In this document: piece by piece, positions 22,512 through 31,063 of the stretch
Layout of the letters: each line of letters starts with the position of its first letter
How positions within the stretch are numbered: position 1 is the first letter of the stretch
DNA from: Klebsiella grimontii
GTDB taxonomy: Bacteria; Pseudomonadota; Gammaproteobacteria; Enterobacterales; Enterobacteriaceae
NCBI RefSeq assembly: GCF_900200035.1
Contig: NZ_FZTC01000017.1
Coordinates: 310,001 to 374,000 of the forward strand
DNA length: 64,000 nt
Direction of reading: 5' to 3'
Position numbers and translations under genes: made by a program
Notes under the pieces: generated by a model
Told to the model about the DNA's origin: nothing
The model's database searches: none
What the model saw: only the letters and a program-made list of their open reading frames with translations

Positions 22512-23270
22512 ATGGAACGCGTGTTAATCGTCAATGCTGATGATTTTGGCCTCAGCAGGGGGCAAAACTACGGCATTATCGAAGCTTGCAAGAACGGTGT
22601 GGTCACCTCCACGACGGCGCTGGTCAACGGCGCGGCGATTAGCCACGCTGCCCAGCTTAGCCGCTGCGTCCCCGAACTGGCGGTGGGGATGCATTTTGTC
22701 CTGACGCTGGGCGAACCGCTATCGGCGATGCCGGGGCTAACCCGCGAAGGGCGTCTCGGTAAGTGGATTTGGCAGATGGCGGAAGAGGACAGCCTGCCGC
22801 TGGACGAAATCGCCCACGAACTGGAGCAGCAGTATCAGCGCTTTGTCGAGCTGTTTGGCCATGAACCGACGCATATCGACAGCCATCACCATGTGCATAT
22901 GATCGCGCAGATCTACCCCATCGTCGCGGCGTTCGCCCGCGAGAAGGGCGTGGCGCTGCGGATCGACCGTCAGCTGGCGACGCTGTCAGGCCTGGCGCAG
23001 GATGCGGCGCGCAGCAGCGAAGGGTTCGCCAGCGAGTTTTACGGGGAAGGGGTTTCGGAAGCGCTGTTTCTGCAAACCCTGGATGCCTCTATCCGCCGCG
23101 GTGAGACGTCGCTGGAGGTAATGTGCCATCCGGCGTTCGTGGATAACACGATTATGGGCAGCGCCTATTGCTATCCGCGTCTGACCGAGCTGGATGTGCT
23201 GACGAGCGAGTCGCTAAAATCGGCGATTACCGAGCGCGGTTACCGGCTCGGAACCTATCGCGATGTATAA
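22512..23270 (+). CDS. chbG: chitooligosaccharide monodeacetylase
   Basis: 252 residues (E. coli ChbG 249), YdjC-family carbohydrate deacetylase. The metal site is visible: [14 protein letters not shown] at residues 7-20 with Asp10/Asp11, and DSHHHVHM, followed by the C-terminal MCHPAF motif. It removes one acetyl group from phosphorylated chitobiose or chitotriose, which is needed both for ChbF cleavage and for ChbR induction. Last gene of the chb operon, ending at a bidirectional terminator shared with katE. Confidence 0.97.
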   Translation: MERVLIVNADDFGLSRGQNYGIIEACKNGVVTSTTALVNGAAISHAAQLSRCVPELAVGMHFVLTLGEPLSAMPGLTREGRLGKWIWQMAEEDSLPLDEIAHELEQQYQRFVELFGHEPTHIDSHHHVHMIAQIYPIVAAFAREKGVALRIDRQLATLSGLAQDAARSSEGFASEFYGEGVSEALFLQTLDASIRRGETSLEVMCHPAFVDNTIMGSAYCYPRLTELDVLTSESLKSAITERGYRLGTYRDV

Positions 23271-23278
23271 AGGCAAGT

Positions 23279-23312
23279 CAAAAGCCCGGCATTTCTGCCG
23301 GGCATCTTTTTT
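23279..23312. terminator. bidirectional terminator between chbG and katE
   Basis: Stem GCCCGGCA/TGCCGGGC with loop TTTC, an A run before it and a T run after it, so it can serve both convergent genes. Its T run touches the katE stop codon. Confidence 0.92.
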
Positions 23313-25569
23313 ATGCCGGGATCGCGGCGATTTTGGCGCTTCTTGACCACACCCGATGCGCCGCCATCAGGGTAATCAGCTCATCCAGCGCCTGGCTATC
23401 AATGGCATCCGTCTCAACAACGCCTTCTTCACCCTGGCTGGCAATCTGCAGTGGCGCTTTACACTGCCGGGCATCGCCTGCCAGAAGAATCGGTTTCAGG
23501 TGTTTGTAGGCTTCCAGCAGGTAATAGTGGAAATCGCCGTTGTTGCTCAGGCTTTGCAGATCGCCGCCGGGAACGATAACCGCATCGACGGTTAACGAGG
23601 GCGACCCGGCAAAGGTTCCGGCCACCGGAAGCTCGCTACCGTCATCGGCCTTCACTTTACCCATTCGGGAATAGAGCAGTTTGGCATGTACTCCGTGCGC
23701 CTTCAGCGTCTTCAGCAGCGCCAGCAGCTCTTTCGCGACCGGCCGATCGTTAAGCAGTACCGCTACCACCCGGCCTTTAACGTCCCCGCTGGGAATGGCG
23801 TACAGGCTTAAGGTCGGATCTTTCTTCAGGCCGTTAACATCCGGCGGCGGGGTGATGCTGCGCTGCTCGTCGGTGAGCTCAATCCCCAGATTTTTGCCCA
23901 CCGCCTGAGCCAGCTGCAGGTCGATATGCGCCAGCTGATCGACCACCCGCTCGCGGATCCACTCCCTGACGACCTTGCTCAGTTCGAAACTAAAGCCGTC
24001 GATAATATGCTGCTGCTCAATAGGCGTCTGGCTACGCCAGAACAGCAGGGGATGAGAGTAGTACTCGCCAAACGAGGGGCTGCGCTGGCGAATTTTTTCT
24101 CCGTCAACCCGCTCGGCATAGGATTCAAAGCCGCCGCGTTTGGCGGCCGGCGGCGTCTCCCGCGGCCAGTTATCGTTAATGGAGTTGGGCTCGTAGTTTG
24201 CCGGGTTGGTATCAATATCCATCCGGTGCATGCCGTCGCGCTGGAAGTTATGGTACGGGCAGGTGGGCTTATTGATCGGGATTTCATGGAAATTCGGCCC
24301 GCCGAGGCGGCTAATCTGCGTATCGGTATAGGAGAAGAGTCGGCCCTGAAGCAGCGGGTCGTTGCTGAAGTCTATCCCCGGAACGATATGCCCAGGATGG
24401 AACGCCGCCTGTTCGTTTTCGGCAAAAAAGTTATCCGGGTTGCGATTGAGGACCATCTTACCGACGCGCTGCACCGGGACCAGCGCTTCCGGAATCAGCT
24501 TGGTGGGATCCAGCAGATCGAAATCAAAAGCAAACTCGTCCTCTTCCGGGATCAGCTGTAAGCCCAGTTCGTACTCAGGATAATCGCCGGCTTCAATTGC
24601 TTCCCATAAATCACGGCGGTGGAAATCAGGATCGCGACCGGTCAGCTTTTGCGACTCGTCCCAAACCAGAGACGCTTTGCCTGCCACGGGCTTCCAGTGA
24701 AAACGTACGAAGGTGGCTTTGCCTTGCGCGTTAATCAGGCGGAAGGTGTGGATGCCGAAGCCCTCCATCGTGCGGTAGCTGCGGGGCAGTCCGCGGTCGG
24801 ACATCGCCCACATCACGTTATGCAGCGTTTCCGGCTGTAGCGAGACATAATCCCAGAACGTGTCGTGCGCGCTTTGCCCCTGCGGGACGGCCCAGTGTGG
24901 CTCAGGTTTCACCGCATGAACAAAATCAGGGAATTTGAGCGCATCCTGGATAAAAAAGATCGGCGTATTGTTGCCGACCAGGTCGAAAATCCCTTCGTCG
25001 GTATAAAACTTGGTGGCAAAACCGCGGATGTCGCGGACCGTATCGGCGGAGCCTGCGCCGCCCTGAACGGTTGAAAAGCGGACGAAGACCGGCGTTTTTT
25101 TCTCGGGGCTGGAGAGGAAATCGGCTTTGGTGATGTCGCTTAAATCGCTGTACGCCTGGAAATAGCCGTGCGCAGCGGAGCCGCGGGCATGGACGATCCT
25201 TTCCGGAATGCGCTCGTGGTCGAAGTGGGTGATTTTTTCACGCAGGATAAAATCTTCCAGCAGCGTGGGGCCGCGTTTACCCGCGCGCAGCGAGTTTTGA
25301 TCGTCAGCGATGCGAACGCCCTGGTTGGTGGTGAGGGCAAAATCCTCACCGCCTTTGCGATGTTTTTCGAGGGCATCAAGCTTTTCGCTGTGCGTATCCG
25401 GGGCTTTCATACTGCCCGGCGCGGTCGGCTCTTCGCCTGGAGCAGTGGGATGCGGCGTGGGCCGCCAGTTCTGGTCTTCGGGGGCCAGGGCATCCAGACC
25501 AGGTTTTGCTTCCCGGTCATCGTGAACCGGTGATTGATGGGGTTGTGGGTTAGGGTGTTTATCAGACAT
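23311..25569 (-). CDS. katE: catalase HPII
   Basis: 752 residues (E. coli KatE 753), a large-subunit clade-2 monofunctional catalase. It converts H2O2 to water and oxygen in the cytoplasm with a heme d group. Visible sites are the distal His region [12 protein letters not shown], the distal Asn region [11 protein letters not shown], and the proximal heme Tyr in [12 protein letters not shown]. The C-terminal about 150 residues form the flavodoxin/DJ-1-like domain that marks this size class ([11 protein letters not shown]). In E. coli it is RpoS-dependent. Confidence 0.98.
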   Translation of the reverse strand: MSDKHPNPQPHQSPVHDDREAKPGLDALAPEDQNWRPTPHPTAPGEEPTAPGSMKAPDTHSEKLDALEKHRKGGEDFALTTNQGVRIADDQNSLRAGKRGPTLLEDFILREKITHFDHERIPERIVHARGSAAHGYFQAYSDLSDITKADFLSSPEKKTPVFVRFSTVQGGAGSADTVRDIRGFATKFYTDEGIFDLVGNNTPIFFIQDALKFPDFVHAVKPEPHWAVPQGQSAHDTFWDYVSLQPETLHNVMWAMSDRGLPRSYRTMEGFGIHTFRLINAQGKATFVRFHWKPVAGKASLVWDESQKLTGRDPDFHRRDLWEAIEAGDYPEYELGLQLIPEEDEFAFDFDLLDPTKLIPEALVPVQRVGKMVLNRNPDNFFAENEQAAFHPGHIVPGIDFSNDPLLQGRLFSYTDTQISRLGGPNFHEIPINKPTCPYHNFQRDGMHRMDIDTNPANYEPNSINDNWPRETPPAAKRGGFESYAERVDGEKIRQRSPSFGEYYSHPLLFWRSQTPIEQQHIIDGFSFELSKVVREWIRERVVDQLAHIDLQLAQAVGKNLGIELTDEQRSITPPPDVNGLKKDPTLSLYAIPSGDVKGRVVAVLLNDRPVAKELLALLKTLKAHGVHAKLLYSRMGKVKADDGSELPVAGTFAGSPSLTVDAVIVPGGDLQSLSNNGDFHYYLLEAYKHLKPILLAGDARQCKAPLQIASQGEEGVVETDAIDSQALDELITLMAAHRVWSRSAKIAAIPA

Positions 25570-25765
25570 TGCGTGCTCCTGCTTTCATTACTGAAAATGG
25601 TCATTGCTAAACCAAAACCCTTCTAATTGTAGAACATCATTTCAAGAACATATTTTTATAAGAGTTTTGCTACTAAAGGGCCGCAAGCAGGGGGCGACGA
25701 AGGGGGGCGCTTTCGGCTATGATAAGGGTTTCCGTTTCCCGCTGTGTTTAGTGAATCTATTTGTG

Positions 25766-26005
25766 ATGAAACCACTTCGCCAACAAAATCGTCAGGTCAT
25801 TAGCTACGTGCCTCGAGTGGAGCCTGCGCCGCCGGAACACGCCGTCAAAATGGATGGTTTTCGCGACGTCTGGGCTCTGCGGGGTAAGTACGTTGCCTTT
25901 GTGCTGATCGATGAACACTTTCGCCGTTCCCCACCGTTTAACGTGCCGGAAGCGGCGCAGCGCTGGGCGACGCAAATGAGGCAGGAAGGCGAAATTGACG
26001 GCTGA
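25766..26005 (+). CDS. cedA: cell division modulator CedA
   Basis: 79 residues from the ATG at 25766; a GTG one codon earlier would give 80, the E. coli length. The sequence KPLRQQNRQVISYVPRVEPAPPEHAVKMDGFRDVW is nearly that of E. coli CedA, a small DNA- and RNA-polymerase-associated protein first found as a multicopy suppressor of over-replication in dnaA(cos) cells. The longer open frame reaching back to 25604 has no family support. Lacks a strong ribosome site. Confidence 0.9.
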   Translation: MKPLRQQNRQVISYVPRVEPAPPEHAVKMDGFRDVWALRGKYVAFVLIDEHFRRSPPFNVPEAAQRWATQMRQEGEIDG

Positions 26006-26020
26006 GGCTGCAGGGGAAAT

Positions 26021-26051
26021 AAAAAAACCGCTGATATTTCAGCGGTTTTTT
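26021..26051. terminator. bidirectional terminator between cedA and tcyP
   Basis: Stem ACCGCTGA/TCAGCGGT, loop TATT, preceded by seven A and followed by six T; serves both convergent genes. Confidence 0.93.
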
Positions 26052-26079
26052 GTTTTGATAACCTGAAGATGGCATCAGC

Positions 26080-27471
26080 TTAGCGGTGCGCCAGCTCGGC
26101 ATCTTCTTCGCTATCGAGAATAGTTTTATCGGTTTGACGCAGCCACTGGCTGGTCAGGGTACCGGCGGTCATAGACCCGCTCACGTTCAGCGCGGTACGG
26201 CCCATATCGATGAGCGGCTCCACCGAGATCAGCAGCGCCACCAGCGTGACAGGCAAGCCCATCGCTGGCAGGACGATCAGGGCGGCAAAGGTCGCGCCGC
26301 CGCCTACGCCCGCGACGCCGGCGGAGCTGACGGTCACGATGCCTACCAGCGTTGCAATCCACAGCGGATCGAGCGGGTTGATACCGACGGTTGGCGCGAC
26401 CATTACCGCCAGCATCGCCGGATAAAGACCCGCGCAGCCGTTCTGGCCGATGGTGGCGCCGAACGAGGCGGAGAAGCTGGCGATAGACTCCGGCACGCCC
26501 AGACGACGCGTTTGCGCTTCCACGTTCAGCGGAATCGACGCGGCGCTGGAGCGGCTGGTAAAGGCGAAGGTCAGCACCGGCCAGACTTTACGGAAGTACT
26601 TCAGCGGGCTCACGCCGTTCACCGCCAGCAGCAGACCGTGCACCACGAACATGATGCCCAGACCAATATAAGAGGCGATAACGAAGCTGCCGAGCTTGAT
26701 GATGTCCTGCAGGTTAGAGCCCGCAACCACCTTGGTCATCAGCGCTAGTACGCCGTACGGCGTTAACTGCATCACCAGGCGTACCAGCTTCATCACCCAG
26801 CTCTGCAGCGTGTCGATGGCGGTGAGTACGCGCTGGCCTTTCGCTACGTCATCTTTCAGCAGCTTCAGCGCCGCGACGCCGAGGAACGCAGCGAAGATAA
26901 CGACGCTGATAATCGATGTCGGGTTCGCGCCGGTCAGATCGGCAAACGGGTTTTTCGGCACAAAAGAGAGGATCAGCTGCGGGACGCTCAGGTCCGCGAC
27001 TTTACCGGCGTAGTTGCTCTGAATGGCGTTGAGGCGGGCGGTTTCCGCGCTGCCCTGAACCAGACCTTCGGCGGTGAGGCCAAACATATTGGTCACCAGT
27101 ACCCCGACCAGCGCCGCAATCAGCGTAGTGAACAGCAGGGTACCGATGCTGAGGAAGCTGATTTTACCCAGCTGCGAAGCATTGTGCAGACGGGCCACCG
27201 CGCTCAAAATCGAGGCGAAAACCAGCGGCATGACGATCATCTGTAGCAGCTGAACATAGCCGTTACCGACGATATTGAACCACTGGATAGAGTCCTTCAG
27301 CACCTGGCTGTCGGAACCATAGATAAGCTGTAGCGCCAGGCCGAAAACCACGCCGATAACCAGACCGACCAGCACTTTTTTAGCGAGGCTCCACTGTTTA
27401 TGCCGGGTTTGGGCCAGCGCCAACAGTAAAACCGCGAACACGACAACGTTCGCTATTAATGGAAAGTTCAT
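26080..27471 (-). CDS. tcyP: L-cystine/cystine-family symporter TcyP (YdjN)
   Basis: 463 residues from the ATG at 27471 ([16 protein letters not shown]), exactly the E. coli TcyP length; an upstream start adds 13 residues without support. It is a dicarboxylate/amino acid:cation symporter (DAACS) family protein with about ten membrane segments, and the conserved hairpin and substrate region [21 protein letters not shown] and [18 protein letters not shown]. It imports cystine in a sodium- or proton-coupled way and in E. coli is CysB-regulated; cysB is itself at the end of this window. Confidence 0.97.
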   Translation of the reverse strand: MNFPLIANVVVFAVLLLALAQTRHKQWSLAKKVLVGLVIGVVFGLALQLIYGSDSQVLKDSIQWFNIVGNGYVQLLQMIVMPLVFASILSAVARLHNASQLGKISFLSIGTLLFTTLIAALVGVLVTNMFGLTAEGLVQGSAETARLNAIQSNYAGKVADLSVPQLILSFVPKNPFADLTGANPTSIISVVIFAAFLGVAALKLLKDDVAKGQRVLTAIDTLQSWVMKLVRLVMQLTPYGVLALMTKVVAGSNLQDIIKLGSFVIASYIGLGIMFVVHGLLLAVNGVSPLKYFRKVWPVLTFAFTSRSSAASIPLNVEAQTRRLGVPESIASFSASFGATIGQNGCAGLYPAMLAVMVAPTVGINPLDPLWIATLVGIVTVSSAGVAGVGGGATFAALIVLPAMGLPVTLVALLISVEPLIDMGRTALNVSGSMTAGTLTSQWLRQTDKTILDSEEDAELAHR

Positions 27472-27605
27472 CCCCGTTCTCCTGATAACTTTTATAACCG
27501 GGTTGGTCAATAACCAACTCTTATGACGGCAAGGGTAGCAGAAGGCGTAATTCGTTACTTATATTCAAATGGAATTGATTATAACTAATTGATTAATTCG
27601 CTGGT

Positions 27606-28196
27606 TTATCGCCCAGACTGGTGGCTAATAAAGCGATTAAAGGTAGTTTGCAGCGAATTAATCATATCCGATGACCAGCGAACGGCGCTGTTTTCGGCAA
27701 CGTTTTGCGGCATCCACACGGCATAGATGAACAGCGCCATGCACAGCGCGCGCTCCAGCTGGTTGCCCTTGCGCGGCGCGAGGAGGGGCAGACGAAAACG
27801 CCAGCGGCAGGGCCAGAGCAGCGGAACGCCCGCTGGGGTGAGCATGTCGGCGAGAATATGGCTGAGATAGCCCAGAACCAGACCCTGAACCGCATCTGCC
27901 GGAACTATCCAGCTTTCCGGCACCTTCAATGAGAAAATCGCGACCGCGCCAAAAACCACCAGCAGGCTATGGGTGAAGCCGCGATGGCCGAAGGCGCGCG
28001 CTATCGGTTTTGATATCCAGCTTAAGCGCTGGCCGAGAAATGACTTCGGGTGATCGATATCCGGCAGCAGACAGGTCAGGATGGCGGAAGGAACAATATG
28101 CCACCAGTCGCCCTGGGCCAGCACGGGCGTTAATTCCGCATTTTTCGCAAATACCGCGCAGGCGATAGAAAAGAGGAGGTGGCCTTCCGCCGTCAT
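27606..28196 (-). CDS. ydjM: SOS-controlled membrane-bound metal-dependent hydrolase YdjM
   Basis: 196 residues, as in E. coli YdjM (DUF457 family). Several hydrophobic segments and His/Asp clusters are visible: MTAEGHLLFS, LLPDIDHPKSFLG, GHRGFTHSLL and YLSHILADMLTPAGVPLLWP, the likely metal site. Its enzymatic activity is not known. Two overlapping LexA boxes lie immediately upstream, as in E. coli, so it belongs to the SOS regulon. Confidence 0.96.
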   Translation of the reverse strand: MTAEGHLLFSIACAVFAKNAELTPVLAQGDWWHIVPSAILTCLLPDIDHPKSFLGQRLSWISKPIARAFGHRGFTHSLLVVFGAVAIFSLKVPESWIVPADAVQGLVLGYLSHILADMLTPAGVPLLWPCRWRFRLPLLAPRKGNQLERALCMALFIYAVWMPQNVAENSAVRWSSDMINSLQTTFNRFISHQSGR

Positions 28197-28209
28197 GATA
28201 AAAACCCTA

Positions 28210-28247
28210 AACTGTCAATTCATACAGTATAGGGTTTTTATACAGTG
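28210..28247 (-). promoter_or_regulatory. two LexA (SOS) boxes upstream of ydjM
   Basis: Box 1 at 28210-28229 has CTG-N10-CAG with good flanks (AACTGTCAATTCATACAGTA). Box 2 at 28228-28247, read on the minus strand as CACTGTATAAAAACCCTATA, keeps the CTGTATA half strongly and degrades in the other half. They overlap by two bases and both lie within 52 bases of the ydjM start. Confidence 0.88.
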
Positions 28248-28287
28248 TGCGAAAGAGGTGACGGTGTAACTCTTTGTCACAAAATCA

Positions 28288-29049
28288 TCAGCGCGCCAGC
28301 CAGCCGCCATCCACCGCCAGGGTATAGCCGCTGATGTAATCCGCCGCCCTGGAGGCGAGGAAGACGACCGGCCCCTGGAGATCATCCGCAACCCCCCAGC
28401 GCCCGGCCGGAATACGGTCGAGGATCGCTTTGCTACGCTCGGCGTCATCGCGCAGCTGTTGGGTATTATTGGTCGCCATATACCCCGGCGCAATCGCGTT
28501 AACGTTGATGCGATGCCCGGCCCATTCGTTGGCCATCAGGCGGGTAATGCCCAGTACGCCGCTTTTTGACGCGGTGTAGGATGGCACCCGAATACCGCCC
28601 TGAAACGAGAGCATTGAGGCAATGTTCACGATTTTCCCGCCGTCACCCTGCTGGATAAACTGCCGGGCGACCGCCTGCGAAAGGAAGAACACCGACTTCA
28701 GATTCAGATTCATCACGTCGTCCCAGTCCTTTTCGCTAAAGGAGAGCGCATCGGCGCGACGGATGGTTCCCGCATTGTTGACCAGAATATCGATCCGGCC
28801 CATGGCGGCCACGGCCTGAGTCACTATGTCTTCAATCTCATCCTGCCGGCTCAGATCGGCCTGGATAGCGGTAAAGCGGCGGCCCAGCGCCTGGACCTTT
28901 TCTGCGGTTTCATGGGGGATCCGGCGATTCACGCCGACGATATCGCACCCGGCCTGCGCAAGGCCTAACGTCATTCCCTGGCCCAGCCCGGTATCACAAC
29001 CCGTCACGATGGCGACCTTGCCCGCAAGGTCAAAGGCGTTCAGTACCAT
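28288..29049 (-). CDS. kduD: KduD-type 2-dehydro-3-deoxy-D-gluconate 5-dehydrogenase
   Basis: 253 residues from the ATG at 29049, preceded by AGAGG; same length as E. coli KduD and very similar along its whole length. It is a classical SDR: cofactor loop TGCDTGLGQG, NNAG, and the catalytic Ser...YTASK motif, ending GYTLAVDGGWLAR. KduD reduces/oxidises 2-dehydro-3-deoxygluconate derivatives in hexuronate/pectin catabolism. It lies between ydjM and yniC, which are adjacent in E. coli, with no kduI or uronate genes nearby, so it may be a paralog with its own substrate; the symbol denotes similarity. Confidence 0.82.
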   Translation of the reverse strand: MVLNAFDLAGKVAIVTGCDTGLGQGMTLGLAQAGCDIVGVNRRIPHETAEKVQALGRRFTAIQADLSRQDEIEDIVTQAVAAMGRIDILVNNAGTIRRADALSFSEKDWDDVMNLNLKSVFFLSQAVARQFIQQGDGGKIVNIASMLSFQGGIRVPSYTASKSGVLGITRLMANEWAGHRINVNAIAPGYMATNNTQQLRDDAERSKAILDRIPAGRWGVADDLQGPVVFLASRAADYISGYTLAVDGGWLAR

Positions 29050-29197
29050 ATGCACCTCTGTATGCTGATTTCATGCGTCAAATAACGCCGTTGAGATAAG
29101 CATAGAGGGCGGAAGAGGAAAAAACAATTAAAAATGAAACGGTGTTTTATTTTTGTGATGATGGGATGATGCCGCTCTCCCATCATCACCGGCAGGA

Positions 29198-29866
29198 TTA
29201 ACCGAGCAGGTCGCCCGGCGTGAGGGACTCAAGCGTAGCAAGCTTCACGTCAGCCAGCACGAAGCGCGGGTCGCGGCTGTTTTCCGCTTCCGGTACCACG
29301 ATAGACCGCATCCGCGCTGCTTTGCTGGCAATCATGCCGTTGACCGAGTCTTCCAGCGCCACGCAGTTCATTGGGCTGACGCCAAGACTGGCGGCGCAGT
29401 TCAGATACACCTGCGGATGCGGTTTGCTGAACGGCAGCATTTCGGCGGAAGCGAGGGCGTCAAACTGGTCGCGCAGTTCAAACATGGTGAGGACTTTTTC
29501 CAGCATCCGCAGCGGCGATGCCGACGCGAGGCCGATTTTTAGCCCCTGGGCTTTGCACAATGCCACCGCCTGGCGCGCGCCGGGGAGAAGCGGACGCGCT
29601 TCTTCCACCAGCTGGATGGCGCGATTGATGATCCGCGCGGTGACTTCCGCGCGATCCGGGCCTTTCCACGGCTGCTGGGCAAACCACAGGTCGACGACTA
29701 AATCGATGCGCAGCCCCAGAATATCCGGCATTTCATGGCGGCGGCTGATATCCACCCCCAGGCTTGCCATCACCTCCAGCTCTGCTTTATCCCACAGCGG
29801 CTCGGAATCAATCAGTAAACCATCCATATCAAAAATCGCGGCGTGAATCTGGCGCCTGGCTGACAT
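29198..29866 (-). CDS. hxpB: HAD-family hexitol/sugar phosphatase YniC (HxpB)
   Basis: 222 residues from the ATG at 29866 (MSARRQIHAAIFDMDG), matching E. coli YniC. HAD motif I is FDMDGLLIDS (nucleophile Asp, acid/base Asp), motif II LASASP, motif III Lys in PFSKPHP, motif IV LEDSVNGM. E. coli YniC dephosphorylates 2-deoxyglucose-6-phosphate and hexitol phosphates. Ribosome site AAGGAGAGGG. A 12-bp perfect stem (29155-29166 with 29178-29189) lies just past its stop but has no U run. Confidence 0.95.
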   Translation of the reverse strand: MSARRQIHAAIFDMDGLLIDSEPLWDKAELEVMASLGVDISRRHEMPDILGLRIDLVVDLWFAQQPWKGPDRAEVTARIINRAIQLVEEARPLLPGARQAVALCKAQGLKIGLASASPLRMLEKVLTMFELRDQFDALASAEMLPFSKPHPQVYLNCAASLGVSPMNCVALEDSVNGMIASKAARMRSIVVPEAENSRDPRFVLADVKLATLESLTPGDLLG

Positions 29867-29996
29867 AAGTCCCTCTCCTTGTAGCGTAAATAGATAACGA
29901 ATCGGCACTCATGGTATATCATACCGCGCATTATTGGGCGAAATTCGCCGACGAAGGTAGACTTAGAGTGGATAGGCGTCTTAACAAGGGGAACCC

Positions 29997-30533
29997 ATGA
30001 CGTATCAACAAGCTGGACGCGTTGCAGTACTTAAACGTATTTTGGGGTGGGTGGTATTTATCCCGGCGGTTATCTCGACGCTGATTTCCGTGCTGAAGTT
30101 TATGTACGAGCACAGTGAGAAAAAACCGGGCATTGACGCGGTGATGATGGACTTCGCTCATGTGATGATTGAGATGATGCGTTTTAATACGCCGTTCCTC
30201 AATTTCTTCTGGTACAACTCGCCGCTGCCGGACTTTAAGCACGGTATGAACATTGGCTTCTGGATCATCTATATTCTGGTGTTTGTCGGCATGGCGCTGC
30301 AGGCGTCCGGGGCGCGGATGGGGCGCCAGGCGAAATTTCTGCGCGAAGGCGTGGAGGATCAGCTGATTCTGGAGCAGGCGAAAGGGGCCGAAGGGCTGAC
30401 GCGTGAGCAAATCTCCGAACGCGTGGTGGTGCCGCGTCATACCATCCTGGTGCAGTATTTTCCGCTTTACGTTTTGCCGGTGGTCATTATTGTACTGGGC
30501 TACTTCTTCTTCTCTTTACTCGGTTTTCTGTAA
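29997..30533 (+). CDS. yniB: inner membrane protein YniB
   Basis: 178 residues, as in E. coli YniB. It has membrane segments near residues 15-36, 78-98 and 150-176 (VVFIPAVISTLISVLKF, FWIIYILVFVGMALQ, LYVLPVVIIVLGYFFF). No function is established. Divergent from yniC. This is the last gene of the block that matches the E. coli yni/ydj order; the next gene, yciA, belongs to a different part of the E. coli map. Confidence 0.94.
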   Translation: MTYQQAGRVAVLKRILGWVVFIPAVISTLISVLKFMYEHSEKKPGIDAVMMDFAHVMIEMMRFNTPFLNFFWYNSPLPDFKHGMNIGFWIIYILVFVGMALQASGARMGRQAKFLREGVEDQLILEQAKGAEGLTREQISERVVVPRHTILVQYFPLYVLPVVIIVLGYFFFSLLGFL

Positions 30534-30539
30534 ACGATC

Positions 30540-30558
30540 GGCCCGGTTGTGCCGGGCC
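30540..30558. terminator. hairpin between yniB and yciA
   Basis: Seven-base stem GGCCCGG/CCGGGCC with loop TTGTG between the convergent stops of yniB and yciA. No T run on either side, so a weak or Rho-assisted terminator at best. Confidence 0.5.
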
Positions 30559-30565
30559 GGCTGCA

Positions 30566-30964
30566 TTACAGGGCGGGCAGGGCGCGAGGCTTGCCCTGAT
30601 TATCCACCGCGACGTAGATAAACAGCGCTTCGGTCGCTTTATAGCGCTGGCCGATAGGCTCAGACGATACTTTCTTGACCCACACTTCCATATTAATGGT
30701 TATCGACGTGTTGCCGCGTTTCACGCAGTTGGCGTAGCAGCATACGACATCGCCAACCGCCACCGGGCGTAAAAAGGTCATGCCGTCGACCCGGACGGTC
30801 ACGACGCGGCCGTGGGCAATCTCTTTGGCCATAATGGCGCCGCCAATATCCATCTGCGACATCAGCCAGCCGCCGAAAATATCGCCGTTAGCGTTGGTGT
30901 CCGCCGGCATCGCCAGGGTGCGTAAAACCAATTCGCCCTTCGGCGCAAGATCTGTTGTTGTCAT
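30566..30964 (-). CDS. yciA: acyl-CoA thioesterase YciA
   Basis: 132 residues from the ATG at 30964, the E. coli YciA length. A hotdog-fold acyl-CoA thioesterase with broad chain-length range; the active-site helix region NANGDIFGGWLMSQMDIGG and the beta-strand RVVTVRVDGMTFLRPVAVGDVV are conserved. It hydrolyses acyl-CoA to CoA and free acid in the cytoplasm. In E. coli it is in a minus-strand run with yciB and yciC; here an IroN-like receptor gene sits between them. Confidence 0.96.
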   Translation of the reverse strand: MTTTDLAPKGELVLRTLAMPADTNANGDIFGGWLMSQMDIGGAIMAKEIAHGRVVTVRVDGMTFLRPVAVGDVVCCYANCVKRGNTSITINMEVWVKKVSSEPIGQRYKATEALFIYVAVDNQGKPRALPAL

Positions 30965-31037
30965 TCTATACTCTGTACTAGTCAAAGATGATCAGGCGCG
31001 ATGCTACTATGAAAATGGCGTCGAGAGAATAGGGAAT

Positions 31038-31057
31038 ACGCCCGCGATAGCGGGCGT
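31038..31057. terminator. hairpin after the receptor gene
   Basis: Eight-base stem ACGCCCGC/GCGGGCGT with loop GATA, just beyond the stop of the receptor gene; no clear U run on the minus strand. Confidence 0.45.
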
Positions 31058-31063
31058 GAAGGG

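Noticed and set aside
29155-29189. 12-bp perfect hairpin after yniC as an intrinsic terminator
   Set aside because: No U run in either direction; reported only as structure in the yniC entry.
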